NCBI GenBank assembly: GCA_015501595.1
Contig: JADNRX010000270.1
Location: 1-64,000 of the forward strand
Direction: 5' to 3'
From: Hymenopellis radicata
Taxonomy: Eukaryota; Basidiomycota; Agaricomycetes; Agaricales; Physalacriaceae
Length of the DNA stretch: 64,000 nucleotides
A program made the translations under genes and the position numbers. The notes below the pieces were generated by a model that was not told the origin of the DNA, searched no databases, and saw nothing but the letters and a program-made list of their open reading frames with translations. Of this stretch, positions 57,698 through 64,000 are shown in pieces. Each line of letters starts with the position of its first letter. Within the stretch, counting starts at the first letter, position 1.

Positions 57698-59675
57698 ATG
57701 ACCTCCAGCGACTTTCGAACGTCGAGTCTAGACGAGGAACGCGCTATAGCTCTCGAAATGCGGGAACGACACCATAACGATAACGATTCGAGAGCTGCTC
57801 TGCTGCCAGAGCACTCGCCCTCCTCAAATCATCTTCGGCCAACTGGCCGTATGGATAGAGCGCGTAGTATTCGTCAGGCAGGCGTCAAGATACGCAATCA
57901 ATTCCTAAGAAAGGGTAAACCAAAGATCGGGGTTCTTCAGAGTCTGAAAGCTATAGCTCTCTCATCGAGTACGTGTCTTCGTTTCGTTAGAGTCCTTTTG
58001 AATCCTCATTTACAGGTTTCTAGCGCTCAATGTTTTCCTTGTATTCCTTCCGCTGGCATGGACCATGCATTTCGTTGATGCGGCTCACGAAGAAGTCGAG
58101 GAGAGTAAGTGGCGGCATGCGCTAGCCTTTGCTTGTAAGTATCTAAATCTTTCGCAACAGAGGTACTGAAACCCTGTCTAAGTGTGCTTTCTTGCCATCA
58201 TGCCACTTGCCAGACTGTTCGAGTATGGAGGACACCAGATGATGTACTATTGCGGGAAAGGGTTCGGAGAGCTAATTGTGGTTAGCCTGAACAAGTGAGT
58301 GAGCTTTAGCTTACGTTCCCGTCGCCACTAACCGAAGTCCCGCAGTGCTGTTGAAGCAACGTTAGCCATCATCCTCCTCACGAAATGCGAGTACGTTCAT
58401 TTCTTTGCATCACACAAACGTCAATCCTCACTAACGTCATCAGGCTCAAGCTTCTTCAATCCACCATGATCGGTATGACCTCGTGTCCGACGAACGTCTG
58501 TGTGTTGAAACATTCCTACAGGTGTGATTGTGCTCAACCTCCTCCTTATTCCCGGAACGGCCTTCATAAGCGGAGGCGCGCGCGTCATACATCAAGAGCT
58601 GCACCCGCATCTTTCGCAACTGAATCACACACTCCTCACCACCGGCGTGTTGGCGCTCCTCCTTCCTGCGGCTTACTTTGCCTCAATTCGAGCAGCAGGT
58701 GAAGCGGGTGCCGCCACGTCCATCAGCGACGCGACCCGTGCGATATTTCTCCAGGTGACACATGGGTTCGCCATACTACTGCTGCTGGTGTAAGTGTCCC
58801 CCTTCGACGCGTGTCCGAACCATCCTGATATTCTGTTCCAGGTATATCGTATCGCTCATCTACACCCACAACCCACCTGGCGATGCAGAACTAAAACACG
58901 AAGACGACTGGGCTCACGAAGGCGAACCCGAAGTCAACCAATGGGTCTGCATCGCAATGCTCGTCATCACCATCGGGCTGATGGCTTTTACAGCAGAGTG
59001 GGTGAGTATTTATAGTGTTCACCTTGCCGTCGAACCCCGCCATGCTCACTGACACAGCTTATCTCTACAATCCAATTCATTTCCGAGCAGGGCCACGTGG
59101 GAGAAGAGTTCTTTGGCCTCATTCTGCTGCCTCTCATTTCCTTCTCTGCGGACGGGACAGTCACGATAATATACTCGATCCGCGTCGCTTTCCGCCATTA
59201 TCTCGGAAATCCGAGTCCCCCAACGACGATTGCACAGGCTCAAGCAATTGACCTGAGCGTACAGTATCTTCTGTTCTGGATGCCGTTCATCGTCTTGCTC
59301 TCTTGGTTTATGAGTAAACCACTGTTACTGCTTTTCGGTAAGCCCCATTGATATCTAATACATCAGGAGATGAATCGACTTGCCGTTTTCCAGACATGTT
59401 CGAAGTGGCCGTAGTCATCTCTGCTTGCTTTTTGGTCAACTACGTGACAGCAGACGCGAAGACTAATTGGGCCGAAGGATTCGCGCTGGTGACATTCTAC
59501 GTTATGATCGTGCGTGCTCCGTTCATAGCAATAGAGCGATCCCGATACTGAGTCACCTTTACAGGCGATAATATCTTGGTTCTACACAGGACAAATATCA
59601 ATACACGAGATGCTGACTTGCGGGACTGTGGCTGAAGCCATAGCAGCAGCATCTGGATCTGGATCTGAACACTAG
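57698..59675 (+). CDS. CAX-type Ca2+/H+ exchanger-like membrane protein
   Basis: Polytopic transporter of the CaCA superfamily, probably vacuolar. ATG 57698 opens a hydrophilic N-terminus (MTSSDFRTSSLDEERAIALE). Membrane segments then include WLNVFLVFLPLAWTMHFVDA, GELIVVSLNNAVEATLAIIL (c-1 region, Glu kept), VIVLNLLLIPGTAFISGG, ALLLPAAYFASI, and EEFFGLILLPLISFSADGTV (c-2 region). The end matches the family: CFLVNYVTADAKTNWAEGFA followed by VTFYVMIAIISWFYTG. In c-2 the usual GNAAEH is SFSADG, losing the canonical Glu-His, and GN in c-1 is NN. It may therefore transport another cation, as in the VNX1/ECM27 branch. Around ten short introns; the frame looks intact. Confidence 0.8.
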
Positions 59676-59759
59676 ACACTAGACACTTCAGGGCGCATCT
59701 GTAACTTATCTACATTCATGCTAATGGTATTATAATTTTAGGATTGGATATTGAGTTAG

Positions 59760-62148
59760 TCAGAACCGAGCCTCATCGGTGTTCAGGATCAAGGTAGAGA
59801 AAAACCTAATGACTTCGAGGAAGCAATCGACATTGATGTCTAAATATCTATCAGGAAAGCTGCCAATGGCAATCATAGGGAAAACACTTACTTTCGTTAA
59901 CAGTGTGTATGCCACCCGATAAGCCTCCAGCAGAGTCAGCTGACATTCCGTGGTGGTTGTATCTGAAAATGTGCGATGAGAGGTCCCAATAGTACCTCGT
60001 GTCTAACGAGAGAGTATTAACCCGATGTGAGCGTAACTGCCACGAAAGAACTACATACCGGTATTCCCGCTCATCATGCCCGGACTAACCGCAATGTTAT
60101 TGTCTCCCACGATGCCTCGGTGCGCATTGAATGTAGCCTTTATGGTGCCCGAGATGAGCTCATAGGGAGCAGCGCCTTCACCCGATGACGGCGTCCTCGG
60201 GGCGGGCTTCAACGCATTGCCGAACGCGTCACTTAACACAAGAGTCTTCTCCGGCGCGCCCTCTAGAATGAGCTCGCCAAACGACGTGTATGTCAAGTTG
60301 AATTCTTTTGCAAGTTTCGTGAGGGTCTGGGTATCGTGTGCTATGGTAGCGTCGATAGAACTGCCAATGTCTCAGTAACAAAGATCATGCTACGTACGAA
60401 GCATACCTCAAGGTGGAGATACGATGATTAACGACAGCCCATGCTTGCTCGGGGAGAGCGTTGGTCTTCACACCACCATTAATAAGATCAATGGCTTGAG
60501 TTGTGCCCACAAGACTTCGGTAAAGCTGGTCCTTGAAGATAATCTTCTCGATTGCGCGGAGACCCTTGGAGGAATATGAGGACCACTCAATGGCATCGCG
60601 TAACTCCTTTGGTACGTCCTTGCTATGCGCAGCGAGACACTGCAGGTTGTTGTAGAGCACGTCCTCCTTGGACTAAAAGAATTATAATTAGAATCAGAAT
60701 ATGACGCCAGTAGTTCGATAGCGATACACACAAGTTTCAGTGGGAATGGGTTGTTCTCTATCTCGGTCAATAATGCGGCAAGCATACCGATACTCTATAC
60801 TTTCATGAGCTTCAATGATCGGAAGGCAGCCATGACGCACCGTAGACTTCGGCGGCACGCTCGAGTGGCCGCCGGGAGCAGCAATCTCAAGCTTGGTGTC
60901 GAGATAACCTTTTTCCACGATACCAGGTATCGCAAAAGGAATGCCGTAGACTTCAGTAAATCCACCTACAAAGTGCTATGCTCAGAATCGGTATTACAAG
61001 AACAAATGCACTTTGCTTACTTCCTTCATCAACGATCATTTGGAAAGCGTCCTTACCGTATGTCTCCAACATAGCTTTGGCTAGGGGGGCAGCACCCTAT
61101 AAACAGAGGAAGGTTCAGATTGACTCATATACACCAATGAGGACTACGAACCTGGAGACCACTAGTCTCTTCATCGAAACCAAATGAAAGAACAACGGTC
61201 CTTGTGGGCTTGAAACCTTTCTCGAGAAGCGACTCGATGATGATTCTGTTCAGGTCACTAAAGATATGTTACTCAACAGAGGCGAAGGAAGACATACAGG
61301 ATACCAATCAGGCCAGACTTGTCGTCGAAGGAGCCGCGACCCCATATATGCGTTCCTTTTATCGCTCAGTCGACAGCCTGACAAACCTTGCTTGAGAACA
61401 TACCATCGAAGTATCCGGAAAATGGAGGATGGGTCCATTCATCGACCGTGTTAGGATGAACAGGAACAACATCTATAATATAAGCGTTGGTCCAAGCAGT
61501 TGGTGGAGTCACAGCGCGTACCCTGATGAGCAGCCAAGAGCAAAGGCTTCAAGGACGGGTCCGAGCCGGTCCACTCATACAACAAGCCATATGTGTTGAC
61601 CTTGGTCAGAGAAAGTGTTTCATGACTGAAGAAGTAATTAGACATCACACAAGCCCCAATAGAGAACGTACACAAGAGGAAACACGTCAGCGAGATACTT
61701 GTGCATAGATCCAAAGATCTCCCAACGAGGGTCGACACCCACAGGGTCCATGATATCGAATGATTCCGATCTTGCGACATTGTTCAGCGTGCCAATCAAA
61801 GCGCCTTGCAAATGCACACCACTCACGGTACCTGGACAGCACCAGCAAGCCAGTCAATCGCCTTGGTCTTGAACGCGTCCGTGCTAATCAGAGTATTCAA
61901 CTCATCCCAAAGCGCGCCGTTATGGACTGGGTATGCCGCGGCCGCCTGTGGGCAAAGCGACTCGGCGGTGGGCTCGTGCACGAGACCGCAAGCCTTCTTC
62001 ATCGAATGGATTGGCCGGTCCAGTGGTACAACAGCCCACACGAGCACGCAGGAAATGAGCACGTAGGCGGCATGGCGGCGAAACCGTGACCGCTTGGGGA
62101 GGATTCACTGTGCACTGGGGCCGGGAGCGAGTCGCCTTTGCCTGACAT
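59760..62148 (-). CDS. M20 family Gly-X carboxypeptidase (CPS1-like)
   Basis: Zinc metallopeptidase of the vacuole releasing C-terminal residues from peptides with penultimate Gly. ATG 62148 starts MSGKGDSLPAPVHSESSP; one C missing in the run complementary to gggg 62096-62099 separates it from the signal anchor (YVLISCVLVWAVVPLDRPIH). M20 motifs follow: LLYEWTGSDPSLKPLLLAAH, IWGRGSFDDKSGLIGI (metal Asp), SFGFDEETSGLQGA (catalytic and metal Glu), IAAPGGHSSVPPKST, and the last metal His region (GLSGGIHTVNE) before NVDCFLEVIRFFSTLILNTD and the stop at 59760-59762. Type II membrane topology and vacuolar delivery as in yeast Cps1 are likely. Many short introns. Confidence 0.88.
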
Positions 62149-62400
62149 GGTTGTAGGAAAGCAAGAAAGAGATAAGCAGAAGTAACTGTGCCTGCGGCTA
62201 TTTCTCCGGCATTACATCCTTCTGAGAACTCGAATCTAAATTGAACTTGGAGCCGTATCCAGAGGTATGAAGACAATGTTTTCCGTTTGAAAGGACATGT
62301 TTCAAAAAAATGAATTATATTCCCCAAGTACGCTGAAGGTATGCCTAAGTAACTCTAGGCCGCGGCTAAGCACATGTGGTGAACGTCAACGGAGAACGCA
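62149..62400. other. short intergenic region
   Basis: 252 bp between two minus-strand genes. No feature seen beyond the expected promoter of the carboxypeptidase and 3' end of the small membrane protein gene. Confidence 0.4.
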
Positions 62401-62812
62401 CTATTTGTTGTTTTTAGCTTTCTTGGTATTCGTCTTGCTCGAACGTCTAGTCCTCTTCCTCTTTTTCTTCTCTGGTGTCGGCGTCGGTGTCGGAAGCGCG
62501 CCCCTTAACTTGGTCCCGCCGCCTTTGAGTGTCTCTGTGATGATGGGGCTCGCCGCGGGTCTGAATTTGAACGCATCGGAGTACCTGTGGGTAAATATGC
62601 AACTATGTGTCCATCGGCCAACGGACGCGCACTTACCGTTTGGCGTAGACGATCTTGTTTTGTCTTTCCAGCGACTTTGCTTTGAGTCGCGAGTAGACAA
62701 TTGCGAAGGCCAGACCAACGAAAATGAATAAAATGGTACGCTTTAACGGTGAATAACTCGCTCTGCGTGGCCGCTCCTCCTCCTCGTTTGGTATGCGGGT
62801 ACCGTCAGTCAT
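62401..62812 (-). CDS. small single-pass membrane protein
   Basis: Two exons with an intron at about 62585-62636 (gtaagtgcgc...acccacag). ATG 62812 opens MTDGTRIPNEEEERPRRASY, then a transmembrane helix (RTILFIFVGLAFAIVYSRLK), a charged linker (KSLERQNKIVYAKRYSDAFK), TETLKGGGTKLRGALPTPTP and a very basic C-terminus (EKKKRKRTRRSSKTNTKKAK). Roughly 119 residues. Topology suggests a tail with nucleic-acid or acidic-lipid affinity. Function unknown; I cannot name the family. Confidence 0.65.
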
Positions 62813-63027
62813 GGCAATTCGAGAGGATTAGTTGCCACGTGTCTACGTTGATTTAGCCCTTAGAGCAACTTAATTGAGCGTTGATATATCGTGATAGCCG
62901 TGTGATTTTTTATTTCTCTATCGGTGTATTGCAGAAAGACGAAGCACTAAATATACAGTGACGATGTGCGATAATGTACACTTTGCGATACTATTTGATA
63001 CAGTGTCCGATGCAAACGTACAGATCA

Positions 63028-63747
63028 CTAGTGTGACCGGAGCTGCACTTTGCGCAACTGGCCAATCGTACCCGCCTTGCGGCAAGACGGACAGCCTTGA
63101 CTCTTTTCGAACGTCTGCTTGATGCAGGACGAACAGAAAAAGTGTCCACAACGTGTGACTGATATCTTCTTAGAAGACGCCAGACAGACGCTGCAATTCT
63201 GACGAAGAGGCTCTACGGGTCTGGTTTTCGCAGAAAGGCGGACTTTCATGTTGAGCATCACTTTGCTGAATTCGACCCGGGACATGGGTTTGATACCCTC
63301 TTGTTCGATAGGGTCTTCGATCTTGGCCTGGCGTTCAAGCTCCTCAGCCATTGCATCCTCCCAACCTTCCGGTCGGTTGTCGCGATCACCCGCTTCGTAG
63401 TCGCGGGAATGGTAAGGCGATTGCTCATTGTGCTGCAACTTGGCGTAAGAGATAGGATAGAGGAGCAGGGGAAGAAAAGGACTCACAATCTCAAGCGCCT
63501 TAGCCGACTTGAATTCTTTCTCGCACACATCGCAGAAGTGATGGTAGTCGGAGACGACGAGATGAACTCGGTATGAGTTCATATTCAGGTAGCCTCGGTG
63601 ACAAGTCTCGCAGTAGGGATGGCGGCCAGAGTAGTTGAGATGGTTTCTCAACAACTCGAGAGAGAAAAAGGTTTGGTTGCAAAGCGCGCAGTACTGAGGA
63701 CGGTATTGCTCCTCGTAGCTGAGAGTGGGTGTGGTGCAGCAAGACAT
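63028..63747 (-). CDS. C2H2 and RING zinc-finger protein, probable E3 ligase
   Basis: ATG 63747 opens MSCCTTPTLSYEEQYRPQYC. Three C2H2-like fingers follow (YCALCNQTFFSLELLRNHL, YCETCHRGYLNMNSYRVHL, FCDVCEKEFKSAKAL), then a charged linker (EDAMAEELERQAKIEDPIEQ) and a C3HC4 RING (CSVCLASSKKISVTRCGHFF, CSSCIKQTFEKSQGCPSCRK). The RING predicts ubiquitin ligase activity. A 54-nt segment between LEI and HNEQSP starts gtgagtcc and ends ttgcag. It is a multiple of three without a stop, so it can be spliced or retained in frame. The basic tail is GQLRKVQLRSH. Confidence 0.8.
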   Translation of the reverse strand: MSCCTTPTLSYEEQYRPQYCALCNQTFFSLELLRNHLNYSGRHPYCETCHRGYLNMNSYRVHLVVSDYHHFCDVCEKEFKSAKALEIVSPFLPLLLYPISYAKLQHNEQSPYHSRDYEAGDRDNRPEGWEDAMAEELERQAKIEDPIEQEGIKPMSRVEFSKVMLNMKVRLSAKTRPVEPLRQNCSVCLASSKKISVTRCGHFFCSSCIKQTFEKSQGCPSCRKAGTIGQLRKVQLRSH

Positions 63748-64000
63748 AATGATGATGTGCGGTTGGATAGTCGATATGCTAGTATGATGATGGTAGATGA
63801 AAGAGGAAAGGACGGGGGAGGTCTGAGGCTTTTATACTCTTTCGGAAGGGGCTACGTGAAGAGGAGTAGTGGAGCAGAAGGAGTACACCTCCGAGACCGG
63901 GAGCAAAAATGGGTCTAACATGAAGTCCTTGAAACAGAAGGTGTTTAGACCATACAGACTCAGAGATGGTAGTCGGAGAAGGAGAAAGGCCTGTAATGAC
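63748..64000. other. upstream region of the zinc-finger gene
   Basis: About 250 bp, probably the promoter and 5' UTR. A TATA-like ttttatact lies near 63830. The word gatggtagtcgg at about 63966 also occurs in the gene near 63541, likely by chance. Confidence 0.4.

Overview
The window is nuclear DNA from a filamentous basidiomycete, most likely an Agaricomycete. Genes are dense, on both strands, and cut by many short introns (about 45-60 nt, GT...AG). Several families point to this group: a basidiomycete-expanded protein-kinase-like family, an F-box family with a nucleotidyltransferase-like tail, a trichodiene-synthase-type terpene synthase and secreted agaricomycete proteins. I recognise no tRNA, rRNA or CRISPR array. 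All calls come from reading the sequence; no database was searched.

Layout. 0.1-1.8 kb: RPN3 of the proteasome lid, with repeated frame breaks. 1.8-7 kb: low-complexity and eroded sequence plus one unrecognised minus-strand gene. 7.2-9.1 kb: a kinase-like gene and a small gene. 9.2-14.4 kb: a young Ty1/copia retrotransposon with LTRs identical by eye, a 5-bp target duplication and an initiator-tRNA-type primer site. 14.6-18.7 kb: two minus-strand genes for secreted proteins (an EEP nuclease-like protein and a conserved agaricomycete protein). 19.8-23.6 kb: a mitochondrial protein gene divergent from POP1 (RNase P/MRP). 23.6-32 kb: gene-poor DNA with a broken copy of a SET exon, a long inverted-repeat element containing a nested palindromic MITE, and one or two unrecognised genes. 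32.2-34.1 kb: a SET-domain gene and a non-LTR retroelement 3' end. 34.1-36.7 kb: a multidomain RNA-repair protein. 37.3-38.8 kb: terpene synthase. 39.4-43.3 kb: an alpha/beta-hydrolase pseudogene and poorly resolved genes. 45.4-49 kb: ERG26-like sterol dehydrogenase and an arrestin-like protein. 50-55.3 kb: a tandem pair of pyruvate decarboxylase genes. 55.4-64 kb: a nuclear protein, a MITE-like inverted repeat, a CAX-type cation exchanger, a Gly-X carboxypeptidase, a small membrane protein and a C2H2/RING protein.

Most striking is the 857-residue protein at 34.1-36.7 kb. It appears to join a 2H (cyclic phosphodiesterase-type) module, a DUSP23-like phosphatase, a P-loop polynucleotide-kinase-like module and a C-terminal RNA ligase with a KxDG motif. 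That would put RNA end-healing and sealing on one polypeptide, in the reverse order of the fungal tRNA ligase Trl1.

A caution for the whole window: many conserved genes (RPN3, POP1, one PDC copy, the carboxypeptidase, copia pol) change frame at single bases missing from short homopolymer runs while the protein stays conserved on both sides. This looks more like base-calling or assembly error than gene death, so pseudogene calls here rest on other evidence.
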